Shown: positions 8,294 to 19,094 of the stretch, piece after piece
Numbering within the stretch: the first letter of the stretch is position 1
Layout: each line of letters begins with the position of its first letter
DNA from: Rugamonas brunnea
Lineage (GTDB): Bacteria > Pseudomonadota > Gammaproteobacteria > Burkholderiales > Burkholderiaceae_D
Length of the DNA stretch: 64,000 nt
Direction of reading: 5' to 3'
NCBI RefSeq assembly: GCF_014042345.1
Contig: NZ_JACEZT010000011.1
Location: 1-64,000 of the forward strand
The notes under the pieces: model-generated
Seen by the model: the letters and a program-made list of their open reading frames with translations, nothing else
Databases searched by the model: none
What the model was told of the DNA's origin: nothing
Translations under genes and position numbers: made by a program

Positions 8294-8351
8294 GGTGTCA
8301 GGTCAGGGTTGTTGGCCGCCTGATTATAGAGGAATTACCTTGTAGAAAACA

Positions 8352-9725
8352 TCACCCGCTGGCCATGGTCACATCGAACGTCACGTGCACGCACAGGCCC
8401 GGCCCGTCGTCGCGATTGGCCAGCATGATGCTGCCCCGGTTGCGGATCGCGGCCCGCTCCGCGATGGCCAGGCCCAGGCCACTGCCCGGCTGGTCCTGGT
8501 CCGGCAAGCGGTAGAAACGCTCGAACACTTTTTGCTGCAATGCCGGCGCAATGCCGGGGCCTTCATCGCGCACCGTCAGTGTGATCAAGCCACCGTTGGC
8601 GTCGATGGCCACCGCCACCCGGCCGCCTTCGGGCGAATACTTGACCGCGTTGCCCACCACGTTGTCGATCAGTGCCGCCATGCTTTCGCGATGCAGGCAC
8701 ATGGCACACAGGTCCGGCGCCTGCAATTCGATCTCGATATGGCGCGCCGCCGCGAGCTGGCCAGCGAGCGCCAGACGGTCGCACACCAGTTGCACCAGGT
8801 CGAGTGGCTGCATGGGCGCAGCCTCGCTGTCAGGACCGGACCTCGCCAGCGCCAGCAGCTGGTGGACGGTGTGGGTCGCCCGTCGCACACCCTGGCGCAA
8901 GCCTTCGCCCGCTTCCTGCACGCGCTGCGGGGTGTGGGCGTGGGCCAGCGACTCCGCGTTGATCTGGATGATGGACAACGGCGTTTTCAGTTCATGGGCC
9001 GCATCGGCCAGGAATTCCTGTTCCCGCTCCAGTCGCTCAACCAGCCGCCGCATCAGCCGATTCACGGAGCCCACCAGCGGGGACAACTCCCGGTATGGCG
9101 ACGGCGCCAATGGCCTCAGGTCGGTGGCCGAGCGTTCCTCGATCTCGGCAACAATGCTGCGCAGCGGCCGCAGGCCGACACGGATGATGTACCACGCCGG
9201 CAGCAGCAGGAACGGCAGGCTGAATAACAAGGGCGCGAGATAATAGCCGATGCTGGACGTCTGCAGCAGCCATTCGCCGATCACCTGGGTGGCCATGCGC
9301 ACCGTGACGCCGGTGGCGGGGTCTGTTTCAACGGCGGCCACCCAGCCGTCAGGCAGCGCGACGCGCTCCGGCGCCGTTGCGGGCGGAATGACATCGCCAG
9401 AGGTGTAGACCAACTGGCCGCCCCGCCATACCTGCGTCTGCAGGGCCGGCACGTACCAACCCAGTTCCCGGTACAGCGCGTAGTGCAGTTCCTCCATCTT
9501 GCGCACCAGCGGATGGATTTCCTCAGGCGGACGGGGGCCGACCGTCTGCATCAGGACCAGGATGCGCAAGGCGCTGGCGCGCAGTTCGCGCTGCATGTCG
9601 CGCCGCTTGGTGGTGCCTGTTTCGTGGATGTCCCACGCCAGATTGGCCAGCCAGATGGCCAGCACCACGCCACAGAATCCCAGCAGCAGGCGGCGGAACA
9701 GCGAGCGTTCGGGCAGCGCGTTCAT
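8352..9725 (-). CDS. Two-component sensor histidine kinase, QseC-like
   Basis: 457 residues. First membrane helix at about 12-30, a periplasmic sensor of about 130 residues, second helix at about 165-188, HAMP, H-box FLADAAHELKTPLS, N-box (NVVGNAVKYSPEG), DEGPGIAP and GSGLGLAI motifs. It is a complete kinase of the QseC/PmrB type. Its start codon overlaps the end of the response regulator gene by 4 bp, so the pair is translationally coupled. The signal is unknown. Neighbours are the repeat lipoprotein downstream and divergent membrane acyltransferases, which may be its targets. Confidence 0.85.
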   Translation of the reverse strand: MNALPERSLFRRLLLGFCGVVLAIWLANLAWDIHETGTTKRRDMQRELRASALRILVLMQTVGPRPPEEIHPLVRKMEELHYALYRELGWYVPALQTQVWRGGQLVYTSGDVIPPATAPERVALPDGWVAAVETDPATGVTVRMATQVIGEWLLQTSSIGYYLAPLLFSLPFLLLPAWYIIRVGLRPLRSIVAEIEERSATDLRPLAPSPYRELSPLVGSVNRLMRRLVERLEREQEFLADAAHELKTPLSIIQINAESLAHAHTPQRVQEAGEGLRQGVRRATHTVHQLLALARSGPDSEAAPMQPLDLVQLVCDRLALAGQLAAARHIEIELQAPDLCAMCLHRESMAALIDNVVGNAVKYSPEGGRVAVAIDANGGLITLTVRDEGPGIAPALQQKVFERFYRLPDQDQPGSGLGLAIAERAAIRNRGSIMLANRDDGPGLCVHVTFDVTMASG

Positions 9726-10378
9726 TTGTCGATCACGTAGCCGACGCCACGCACGGTGCGGATGTAGCCGTCGCCGATCTTTTGCCGCAGGTGCGACATG
9801 TGCACGTCCAGGGTCTGCCCCTCGCCCTGCGGCAGCGCGCGCGATTCCAGCTCGCGCCGGGTCAGCACCCGTTCGGGATAGCGCATCAGCGCCAGCAGCA
9901 ATGCAAATTCCGTCTTGGACAGCTCCACGCCAACGCCGCCGCGGGTCAGCACGCGACGCCGCTCATCCAGTGCGAGATCCTTGATCTTCCAGACCATGTC
10001 CCCGGCCTCGTTCCAGCCGGTGGCGCGCCGCACCACCGCGCGCAACCGCGCCAGCAGTTCGGACACGGCGAATGGCTTGACCAGGTAGTCGTCGGCGCCA
10101 CGGTCCAGGCCCAACAGCCTATCCTCCAGGCTGTCGCGTGCCGTGATGATGAGGATGGGCAGCGTCTTGCCGCCGACGCGCAACTGGCGCAGCAGGTCCA
10201 CCCCATTCCCGTCCGGCAGGCCCAGGTCGAGCAGCACCGCGTCGAACGGCTCGTCGGCGATACGCTGGCGCGCATCGGCTGCACGCCGCAACCAGAGCAC
10301 GTCCAGGCCTTCGTCTTGCAGCGACGATTGCAGGGCCTTGCCGAGTTCCAGGTCATCTTCGAGCAGGCATATTTTCAT
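9722..10378 (-). CDS. OmpR-family response regulator, QseB-like
   Basis: 218 residues from ATG 10378; an in-frame GTG at 10390 is the alternative. The receiver domain has the acidic pair in LLEDD, the phospho-acceptor Asp in LLDLGLPDGNG and the switch Lys in YLVKPF. The C-terminal winged helix-turn-helix is of the OmpR/PhoB type, ending TVRGVGYVIDK. It is the first gene of the regulator-kinase pair. It faces the acyltransferase genes across 177 bp; a CTTAAGG-containing stretch near 10467 in that spacer is a possible binding region. Confidence 0.85.
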   Translation of the reverse strand: MKICLLEDDLELGKALQSSLQDEGLDVLWLRRAADARQRIADEPFDAVLLDLGLPDGNGVDLLRQLRVGGKTLPILIITARDSLEDRLLGLDRGADDYLVKPFAVSELLARLRAVVRRATGWNEAGDMVWKIKDLALDERRRVLTRGGVGVELSKTEFALLLALMRYPERVLTRRELESRALPQGEGQTLDVHMSHLRQKIGDGYIRTVRGVGYVIDK

Positions 10379-10555
10379 GTGCTTTTCCACTTTCGTCAGA
10401 AGGCGGCTATGTACGCACTTTCATCCCCGCCTGTCAACGGGGTGGCCGCGCAAAACTATAGGAGAACTTAAGGTTGCGTTGCGCGGGCGTTTAGAAAGAG
10501 TAGGGATAATACCGGGTCGGGTCAACCACGCAGCGATGCGAGTCTAGGAGCACAG

Positions 10556-11776
10556 GTGCCATCCGCCACACCACTACGCCAGTCTGTCCAGCAGTCTCCC
10601 GCCCCGGCGGACACGCCCGCGCCGCGCGTACTGGCGCTCGATGCGTTCCGGGGACTGACCATCGTGCTCATGATCTTCGTGAATGCGCTGGCCGGGGTGC
10701 GCGGCGTCCCCGCCTGGCTGGACCACGCGCCGGCCGGCGTGGATGCGATGACGGTGGCCGATGTCGTCTTTCCCGCGTTCCTGTTCATTGTCGGCATGTC
10801 GATTCCGATCGCTGTGGCGCGGCGCCGGGCGGCCGGCGATACAACCTGGCGGCTGGCGCAGCATAGCGCGGCACGCACGCTAGGCTTGCTGGTGCTGGGC
10901 GTGTTCATGGTCAACGCGGAAGGTGGCTATAACGAGGCGGCCATGGGCATGTCCATCCATCTGTGGTCGCTCGCGTTCTACGCGGCTGCGCTGCTGGTCT
11001 GGAACGGCCAGTCTAAGCGCCCTCGTGGACACGGCGCCGCGCTGCGTCTGGCAGGCGCGCTGATGCTGCTGGTGCTCGGCTTGCTGTATCGGGGCGGAGC
11101 CGACGGCATGGACCGCCTGGCACCCCAATGGTGGGGTATCCTGGGCCTGATCGGGTGGGCTTACCTGATCGCCAGCCTGTTGACCCTGGCGGCGCGCGAC
11201 AGGATGGCGATGCTGGCCGCAGCGCTGGCCGCCTGCATCGCTTTCTACTGCGTGGCACAGGCGGGAGGCGCCTCTCTGCTGGCCGGGCAGGCTGGCAACG
11301 CCGTGCATGCGGCCATCGTGTTGTGCGGCGTGCTCACCACGCGCATTTTCCTGGACGGTGGTCAGCGTCAGGACACGGTGCGGCGTTACCGGCACGCGCT
11401 GCTGCTGGTCGCCGGCCTGCTGGCCACAGGATATGTATTACGTCCCCATTTTCACATCTCGAAAATCGCCGCCACGCCAACCTGGGCCTTGTACAGCGCC
11501 GCCATCTGCGTGATCGTCTTTGGCTTCCTGTACTGGCTGGTGGACCTGCGCGGCGTGCAGCGCTGGATCGCGCTGCTCCGGCCTGCCGCCGCCAATCCGC
11601 TGCTGGCCTACATCGTGCCCTACATCGTCTATGCGCTGAGCCAGTACTTCCACCTGGCGCTGCCGCCCGCGTTCGGCGCGGGCTGGCCGGGCATGCTGGC
11701 GGCTTTCGCTTATGCCTGCGCCGTCGTCGCGGCGATCCCTGTGCTGGTCCGTATGCACATCACGCTGCGCCTGTAA
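10556..11776 (+). CDS. HGSNAT/DUF5009-like membrane acyltransferase, copy 1
   Basis: 406 residues starting at GTG 10556 with an AGGAG ribosome site. It is a polytopic membrane protein, probably ten or more helices. The opening catalytic-region pattern (LALDAFRGLTIVLMIFVN and DVVFPAFLFIVGMSIPIA) is shared with heparan-alpha-glucosaminide N-acetyltransferase and DUF5009 proteins. These transfer acyl groups from cytoplasmic acyl-CoA to sugars across the membrane. The actual acceptor is unknown. It is followed after 23 bp by a paralogue and is divergent from the QseBC-like pair. Confidence 0.75.
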   Translation: MPSATPLRQSVQQSPAPADTPAPRVLALDAFRGLTIVLMIFVNALAGVRGVPAWLDHAPAGVDAMTVADVVFPAFLFIVGMSIPIAVARRRAAGDTTWRLAQHSAARTLGLLVLGVFMVNAEGGYNEAAMGMSIHLWSLAFYAAALLVWNGQSKRPRGHGAALRLAGALMLLVLGLLYRGGADGMDRLAPQWWGILGLIGWAYLIASLLTLAARDRMAMLAAALAACIAFYCVAQAGGASLLAGQAGNAVHAAIVLCGVLTTRIFLDGGQRQDTVRRYRHALLLVAGLLATGYVLRPHFHISKIAATPTWALYSAAICVIVFGFLYWLVDLRGVQRWIALLRPAAANPLLAYIVPYIVYALSQYFHLALPPAFGAGWPGMLAAFAYACAVVAAIPVLVRMHITLRL

Positions 11777-11799
11777 TCCTTCCACCACCTGCCATTCAA

Positions 11800-12879
11800 A
11801 TGCCTATGCTGCCAGCTTCCCGAATTTCCTCCATCGACGCCCTGCGTGGCTTGACCGTTGCCGCCATGCTGCTGGTGAACGACGCCGGCGACTGGTCCCA
11901 TGTCTACCCTTGGCTGGAACACGCCGACTGGCACGGCGCCACACCGGCTGACTTCATTTTTCCGTTCTTCCTGCTCATCGTCGGCATCTCGATCCAGCTG
12001 GCGCTGGGTGCGAAGATCGACGCAGGCGCACCGGCCCGGCCGATGGCGCGGGCTGTCCTGGTGCGCGGCGCCCGCATCTTCCTGCTCGGCCTTGCGCTGC
12101 ATGGCGCGGCCGCGCTGCTCCTGCCCGGCCGGGACTTCCGCCTGCTTGGTGTGCTGCAAAGGATAGGCATCTGTTTCGCCCTGGCCGGCCTGCTGGTCAT
12201 CTACGTGCCCAAGGCGCGCGCCCAGTGGGCCATTGTGGCAGCCATCCTGCTTGGCTATTGGGCGCTGCTCACGGCGGGTGGACCGCTGCTGCCCGATGTG
12301 AACCTGGCCGACCGTATCGACACCGCATTGCTGGGGCGTCTGGCCTACCAGTTCAATCCGGCGACGGGCCTCGCGCGCGACCCGGAAGGAGTGCTCAGCA
12401 CCCTGCCCGCACTGGCGACCACCTTGCTGGGCATGCGTGCGGGCGCGTGGTTGCGTGCCCGGAACCTGCGCGCGCTGCTGTGGGGAGGCTTGGCCGCACT
12501 GGCCATCGGCGGCCTATGGTCGCTCGTGCTGCCATTGAACAAACAGCTCTGGACATCCTCGTTCGTGCTGTGGATGGCCGGACTGGGCATGCTGGCCGTG
12601 GGAGTCGGCCACTGGCTGATCGACCGCCAGGGCTGGCCGGACCTGGGCCGCTGCCTGGGCATCAATGCCATTGCCGCCTACGCCGGCGCATGGCTGGCGA
12701 CCTGTGTGCTGGAGGGCAGCGGCGCGATGGCGCCCCTCTACAACAGCATGTTCCGCGCGCCGCTCACGCCGTTGATGGGGCCATTCCTGCCGTCGCTGCT
12801 GTTCGCCGCCGTCTTCACCGGCCTGTTCTGGCTGGCCATGCACGGTTTCGAAAAGCGCGGATGGCGCATTACGGTCTAG
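11800..12879 (+). CDS. HGSNAT-like membrane acyltransferase, copy 2
   Basis: 359 residues from ATG 11800. The same signature as the preceding gene appears (SIDALRGLTVAAMLLVND, DFIFPFFLLIVGISIQLALG), followed by conserved RIGICFALAGLL and multiple hydrophobic helices. It resembles the bacterial DUF1624/HGSNAT group more closely than copy 1. Tandem placement suggests an ancient duplication or two subunits acting on the same envelope glycan. Start choice: the upstream open frame belongs to out-of-frame sequence within copy 1. Confidence 0.75.
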   Translation: MPMLPASRISSIDALRGLTVAAMLLVNDAGDWSHVYPWLEHADWHGATPADFIFPFFLLIVGISIQLALGAKIDAGAPARPMARAVLVRGARIFLLGLALHGAAALLLPGRDFRLLGVLQRIGICFALAGLLVIYVPKARAQWAIVAAILLGYWALLTAGGPLLPDVNLADRIDTALLGRLAYQFNPATGLARDPEGVLSTLPALATTLLGMRAGAWLRARNLRALLWGGLAALAIGGLWSLVLPLNKQLWTSSFVLWMAGLGMLAVGVGHWLIDRQGWPDLGRCLGINAIAAYAGAWLATCVLEGSGAMAPLYNSMFRAPLTPLMGPFLPSLLFAAVFTGLFWLAMHGFEKRGWRITV

Positions 12880-12899
12880 CGGCCATCCGCTGTCTGCCC

Positions 12900-13724
12900 T
12901 CAGTTCTTGCGGCTCGCCTCATACAGCGGCGCCACCTTGGGCATCAAGGCCCCGAGGTCGGCGATGCGGGTGTCATTGGACGGGTGGGTGGATAGGAACT
13001 CGGCCGGCTGCTTGCCGTTGCTGGCCGCGTTCATCTTCTTCCAGACAGCGATGGCGGCGTTCGGGTTGTAGCCGGCCCGCGCCGCCAGTTCCAGTCCCAT
13101 GCCATCGGCCTCCGATTCGTTCTGGCGTGAGTTGGGCAGCTCGTACAGGTAGTGGGCCACCTGATTAGCGGCCTCGATCTGGGCCGCGCTATCCGGCGCC
13201 GCCGTCAGTGCGGCCTGGGTCAGCGCGTTCTGGGCGTACGCCTTGGACACCTGCTCGCGCCCATGCTCGCGCAGCGCGTGGGCGATCTCGTGGCCCATGA
13301 TGACAGCGATTTCATCGTCATTGAGCTTGAGCTGGCGTATCAGCCCGGTGTAGAAGGTGATCTTGCCACCGGGGCCACAGGAGGCATTAAGGATCGGCGC
13401 ATCGATCAGCGTCACTTGCCAGTTCCATTTCATGGCGTCGTCGCGGAAGACGCCGACCTGCTTTTCCAGCCGGCCGGCCACGCGCTTGAGGCGCTCGAAT
13501 TCCGACCCGCTGGCAACCAGCCGGCCGGCCGCCTTGGCTTTCTGGTTTTGCTGCGTGTAGTTGACGAGCGCCATGCGCTCGACGGTGTCCGCTGACACGA
13601 GCAGCAATTGCTGGCGCTGGACGCCGACCACGCCCGGCTTGGTGGTGCTGGCGCAGGCGGCAAGCAAAATGGTGGCGGCCACGGCGGCAAGTTGCAGGTG
13701 GCGGCGCAGATGAGCAGGTTTCAT
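12900..13724 (-). CDS. M48-family zinc metalloprotease lipoprotein
   Basis: 274 residues from ATG 13724, preceded by GGAG. A lipoprotein signal ends in ILLAAC (Cys about 24). The catalytic zinc site is VIMGHEIAHALREHG, with the third ligand Glu in the downstream ESEADGMGLELAARAGYNP segment. It resembles LoiP/YcaL, outer-membrane-associated periplasmic proteases of envelope quality control. It lacks the C-terminal TPR region of BepA. It is divergent from the small beta-barrel-like gene, sharing a spacer of about 155 bp. Confidence 0.85.
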   Translation of the reverse strand: MKPAHLRRHLQLAAVAATILLAACASTTKPGVVGVQRQQLLLVSADTVERMALVNYTQQNQKAKAAGRLVASGSEFERLKRVAGRLEKQVGVFRDDAMKWNWQVTLIDAPILNASCGPGGKITFYTGLIRQLKLNDDEIAVIMGHEIAHALREHGREQVSKAYAQNALTQAALTAAPDSAAQIEAANQVAHYLYELPNSRQNESEADGMGLELAARAGYNPNAAIAVWKKMNAASNGKQPAEFLSTHPSNDTRIADLGALMPKVAPLYEASRKN

Positions 13725-13881
13725 GGCGTATCTCCGAAGGAAGGAGATCACATTTTCCGCCTGGAAATTCCGCGCCAGCTAAGGCAGATCAAAGCCATGG
13801 CGCGGCTATCACGCCGGTGTCTGATCTTTCCCCAATTGGCTATAATCAGCCGCATTCCGCCAACAGGACGAAAGTTTGACG

Positions 13882-14391
13882 ATGACACTTACCCCTGGCC
13901 TTCGTGCCTGCCGCCTCGCCTGCGCCGCCATGCTGCTGGCCGGCGCCCTGCCGGCCCACGCCGACGATCTGTTCACGACCATCGAGAACAAACCACTCAA
14001 AGAAGTGTGGTTGAATCCCGGCTTCTACTCCTACCACTTCCAGCGCGACAAGCACCTGAACGACAGCAATCCCGGTTTTGGCGCCGAATACCGCTTTTCG
14101 ACCGTCGCATCCGTGACGGTGGGCCGCTTCTACAACAGCGACCGATTCTACTCGAATTATGCGGGCGTGTACTACCAGCCGTTCGCGTTAGGACCGGTGC
14201 GGCTGGGCGCCGTGGCCGGCGGCTTCAATGGTTATCCCAAGATGCGGAACGGCGGCTGGTTCCTGGCCGCCATCCCCACCCTGAGCGCCGAATACAAAAG
14301 CGTGGGTGTGAACGTGGCGATCGTACCGACCTACAAGGACCGCTTGTACGGCGCCATCTCAGTCCAGCTGAAGCTGAAAGTGTTCGAGTAA
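13882..14391 (+). CDS. Small outer-membrane beta-barrel-like protein, unknown function
   Basis: 169 residues. A signal peptide is followed by a cut near PAHADD. The rest is rich in alternating aromatic/hydrophobic beta-strand patterns (FYSYHF, GAEYRF, GRFYNSDRFYSNYAGVYYQPF) and ends in a hydrophobic strand with a penultimate Phe (KLKVFE). The layout recalls PagP-type eight-strand barrels, but the PagP catalytic His/Asp/Ser pattern could not be confirmed. A TATAAT sits about 40 bp upstream. No operon partners; it converges on fusA. Confidence 0.5.
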   Translation: MTLTPGLRACRLACAAMLLAGALPAHADDLFTTIENKPLKEVWLNPGFYSYHFQRDKHLNDSNPGFGAEYRFSTVASVTVGRFYNSDRFYSNYAGVYYQPFALGPVRLGAVAGGFNGYPKMRNGGWFLAAIPTLSAEYKSVGVNVAIVPTYKDRLYGAISVQLKLKVFE

Positions 14392-14399
14392 AGACCACC

Positions 14400-14430
14400 G
14401 GCGGGCATGGGGCGCTGCCCCGTGCCCGCC
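14400..14430. terminator. GC-rich hairpin between convergent genes
   Basis: GGCGGGCATGGGGC (14400-14413) pairs with 14417-14430 around a 3-base loop, with one G-T wobble. It lies between the beta-barrel-like gene and fusA, which end toward each other. It lacks a T-run, so it may act as an RNA 3' stabiliser or a weak bidirectional terminator. Confidence 0.5.
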
Positions 14431-14447
14431 GCTTACGCCCGCATACT

Positions 14448-16559
<2,112 letters not shown>

Positions 16560-16679
16560 CACATTCTCCTTGAACGACGACTGCCGACGACGGCGAAGTC
16601 GTGCTTAAATTCTAACAGCAATGGAGAACGGAAGTATGGCGCGGGGCCGCAATTTCAAGAGCCGGCGCAGATGGGCCGC

Positions 16680-16880
16680 TTACCGCCCCACCGGGCCGCG
16701 CAGGATGCGGGCCGGCAGCATGACGATGGCGCGCAACAGCTCGAAGACGGCTTCCACGCCGATGCCCACCAGACGGAACGGCAACATCAGCAACCAGACG
16801 ATGGGATACACGAACAGCGCCAGCAAAGCCAGCGGCCAGCACAGGACCAGCAACACCAACCACAGGATGAAACTCAGCAT
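16680..16880 (-). CDS. Small hydrophobic membrane protein
   Basis: 66 residues with a strongly hydrophobic first half (about residues 1-35, LVLLVLCWPLALLALFVYPIV), probably two membrane segments or a re-entrant hairpin, then an amphipathic tail ending in basic residues. No recognised family. It lies upstream of fusA on the same strand, separated by about 120 bp. A small-membrane-protein gene is supported by composition and a clean open frame only. Confidence 0.5.
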   Translation of the reverse strand: MLSFILWLVLLVLCWPLALLALFVYPIVWLLMLPFRLVGIGVEAVFELLRAIVMLPARILRGPVGR

Positions 16881-17013
16881 GACGGCACTCCCTCAGGCAG
16901 ACTACAAGCAGGAGCCGTCACTGTATGCCACGGGCGGGGCATGGGCAAACGCCATCCGACCGGCTGCGGCCAGCCGCGACGAATGGCGGGAATCGGAGGA
17001 TAAGCCGTGAAAA

Positions 17014-17271
17014 TTACTGGCCCACGCAGATGATCTTGGTGACGTATTCACGGGCGTTCGGCTTCTTCTTCGTCGCCCATTCGATGGCCTGGTTGGCCTC
17101 GGCGATCGTCATCACGGTCGCCTTGTCCTTCGATTTGATGAAGGACACGCCCTCGAACACGCCGGTCTTGCTGCGCATGACCTTGGCGAAAACAGGTGGC
17201 TTGGTCTCGCCATCGCTGATTTTATTTTGCTGTACCAGGTAGCGCTGGTCGACTTTTTCCTGCTGTTCCAT
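17014..17271 (-). CDS. Small hypothetical protein (85 residues)
   Basis: Soluble, charged and lysine-rich protein with no signal peptide or membrane segment; it ends with a single Cys (IICVGQ). Codon use is like the genome, and the ATG at 17271 is followed by a clean frame to 17014. No family is recognised. It lies between a GC hairpin (17317-17334) upstream and the small membrane protein downstream on the same strand. Confidence 0.5.
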   Translation of the reverse strand: MEQQEKVDQRYLVQQNKISDGETKPPVFAKVMRSKTGVFEGVSFIKSKDKATVMTIAEANQAIEWATKKKPNAREYVTKIICVGQ

Positions 17272-17316
17272 ATCGGTTCGTCTTGCATATCAAGTGTGAA
17301 AGACGAAGTATAAGCT

Positions 17317-17334
17317 CCCCGGCGCGTGCCGGGG
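17317..17334. terminator. GC-rich hairpin after the PRMT-like gene
   Basis: CCCCGGC (17317-17323) and GCCGGGG (17328-17334) form a perfect 7-bp stem with a 4-base loop, 17 bp past the stop of the methyltransferase gene on the minus strand. No clear T-tract follows, so termination strength is uncertain. Confidence 0.45.
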
Positions 17335-17350
17335 GCCGCGGCGTGCCCGA

Positions 17351-18274
17351 TCAGGCGTAGGCCGGGATGAACTGGGCCGGCTGATGGGCGGCCTCATACA
17401 GGATCTCGGCCTGCATCGATGCTTGCAGGGACGGAATGGAGCCGCCCGCACGGTACTGGAAACTCAGTTGCAGCACATCGCCCTCGCAGGCGCGCACGGG
17501 AACGGCCAGTGGCAGCGTCATGTAGTGGTTAAGCCAGTCGATGGTGGTATTGCGTTCGCTGACCACGGCCAGGATGTTCTTGGTGACGAAGCGCATCGCA
17601 TTGATCTGCCCGCCTTTTTCGACCACGAATTTGCCCTGCCAGTTGTAGATCAAGTCATTGGGCTGGCTGAAATCGATGATGCTGTACACGGCTGGCTGCG
17701 CCATTTCCACCGTGCCGGTATGGATGGCCGTGGTCTCCTGGAACTGCACGATGGGCGCATAAAACCCTTCAAAATCATATTCCTGCTGCAAGGGCTGCAC
17801 GGCCATGATCACGGCCTCCGGCAGAAACACAGGCAGCGGGCCGCCGAAGCGCGCGGCATAGCGGCGCTTGAACGATTCGATCACTTCCACCTGCTTTTCG
17901 CGCAGCATGCCGACATGGATCATTTCGCAGATCACCACGTCGACCGGTTCCGGCGGCAGGTATTCGAAGGCGTCGGCATGGATCACCTCGACCTTGTGGC
18001 CATTGGCGTTCAAGGCCAGCATCTTGCGCGCCTCCTTGACCATGTCCGGATTGAATTCGACGCAATACACCTTGTCCGCCTTGGCGGCCGCGAACCACGA
18101 CAGCACACCCGTGCCGCCGCCCAGTTCCAGCACCTTGGCGCCCGGCTTGACCGCATAGTCGATGGCCGACTTGAAACCATGCATGCGGTTTTGATCCATC
18201 AGCATATTGTGATGGTAGTGGACGGGGATGAATTGCCCCAGATAGCAGCTTTCGATTTCGCGTTCGTTGAGCAT
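17351..18274 (-). CDS. Protein arginine methyltransferase-like SAM enzyme
   Basis: 307 residues from ATG 18274 (AAGGGA ribosome site); the open frame extends 33 codons further without support. Motifs fit the PRMT class rather than small-molecule methyltransferases. HHNMLMDQNRMHGFKSAI corresponds to the PRMT entry motif, and VLELGGGTGVLSWFAA is the SAM loop. ICEMIHVGMLRE has two glutamates nine residues apart, as in the PRMT double-E loop. A C-terminal beta-rich half contains TTIDWLNHYMTL where PRMTs have the THW loop. It would methylate protein arginines, but the substrate is unknown. It is monocistronic. Confidence 0.6.
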   Translation of the reverse strand: MLNEREIESCYLGQFIPVHYHHNMLMDQNRMHGFKSAIDYAVKPGAKVLELGGGTGVLSWFAAAKADKVYCVEFNPDMVKEARKMLALNANGHKVEVIHADAFEYLPPEPVDVVICEMIHVGMLREKQVEVIESFKRRYAARFGGPLPVFLPEAVIMAVQPLQQEYDFEGFYAPIVQFQETTAIHTGTVEMAQPAVYSIIDFSQPNDLIYNWQGKFVVEKGGQINAMRFVTKNILAVVSERNTTIDWLNHYMTLPLAVPVRACEGDVLQLSFQYRAGGSIPSLQASMQAEILYEAAHQPAQFIPAYA

Positions 18275-18412
18275 GGTTGTCCCTTGTTGGATCGTATTGC
18301 AGATCGTCAATACGGCGGGACCATTATCGTCAAGCTTGCTGCGAGGCCAAGCGGCGAGCTGAGCGGGAAACACCCGTCAATTCGCCGCTTGTGTCATGCG
18401 GAACGCGACGGC

Positions 18413-19087
18413 TTAACGTTTGGCGCGGCTGGCCAGGTGTTTGCGGATGGTTTCCGCGATCCACGGCTTATCGGCCTTGGTCGCGAATTCGGCCGCCGTC
18501 TGGTGGTAGGCGCCGTCCTTGAGCGTGGCGTCGGCGCCCCGTTCGAGCAGCAATTGCACGGCCGCTTCCTGCCCTTCGCGGGCGGCCAGCATCAACGGCG
18601 TCAAGCCACTCGGGGATGGCGCGTCGACAACCGCATGGCGATCAAGCAGCAACTGCATGATCTCGGTGCTGTTGGACGCAGCTGCGTAATGCAACGCCGT
18701 CCAGCCCGGCTGGTTGACGGCCGCGCCCTTGCCCAGCAAGGTCAGCACGGCCGGCTTGTTCTGGCGGAATGCCGCCATCATCAGTGCCGTGTTGCCGTTG
18801 GTGGCGCGCGCTTCGAGCTGGATGCCGGGCTGGGCCAGCAACACATCCATCGTGTTCATCGCATCGTAGCGCATGGCGACGATCAGGCCGGTCTCGCCGC
18901 GTTCGGGCTCGCGCACGTTCGGGTCCAGGCCCTGGGCCAGCGCGCGCTTGATCGGGCCCACGTTGTCGAGCTGAATGGCGCGGAAGAAATCGACCGCGCG
19001 CTCATCGGCTGCAACGCAGGCGGCGGGGATCGCCAGCGCCAGTGCGGCGGTGACCAGCAACCGCCGTTTCGAGTAAAGAATTCCCAT
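18413..19087 (-). CDS. Secreted ankyrin-repeat protein
   Basis: 224 residues from ATG 19087. A signal peptide ends near AACVAADE. It is followed by about five ankyrin repeats (for example NGNTALMMAAFRQNKPAV, PGWTALHYAAASNSTEI, SGLTPLMLAAREGQEAAV), covering most of the mature protein. It is probably a periplasmic protein-protein interaction module. It starts 7 bp after tatD on the same strand and is the last gene of the mltG-tmk-holB-pilZ-GNAT-tatD operon. This position is common in related bacteria, but its role is unknown. Confidence 0.8.
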   Translation of the reverse strand: MGILYSKRRLLVTAALALAIPAACVAADERAVDFFRAIQLDNVGPIKRALAQGLDPNVREPERGETGLIVAMRYDAMNTMDVLLAQPGIQLEARATNGNTALMMAAFRQNKPAVLTLLGKGAAVNQPGWTALHYAAASNSTEIMQLLLDRHAVVDAPSPSGLTPLMLAAREGQEAAVQLLLERGADATLKDGAYHQTAAEFATKADKPWIAETIRKHLASRAKR

Positions 19088-19094
19088 GAAGAAC

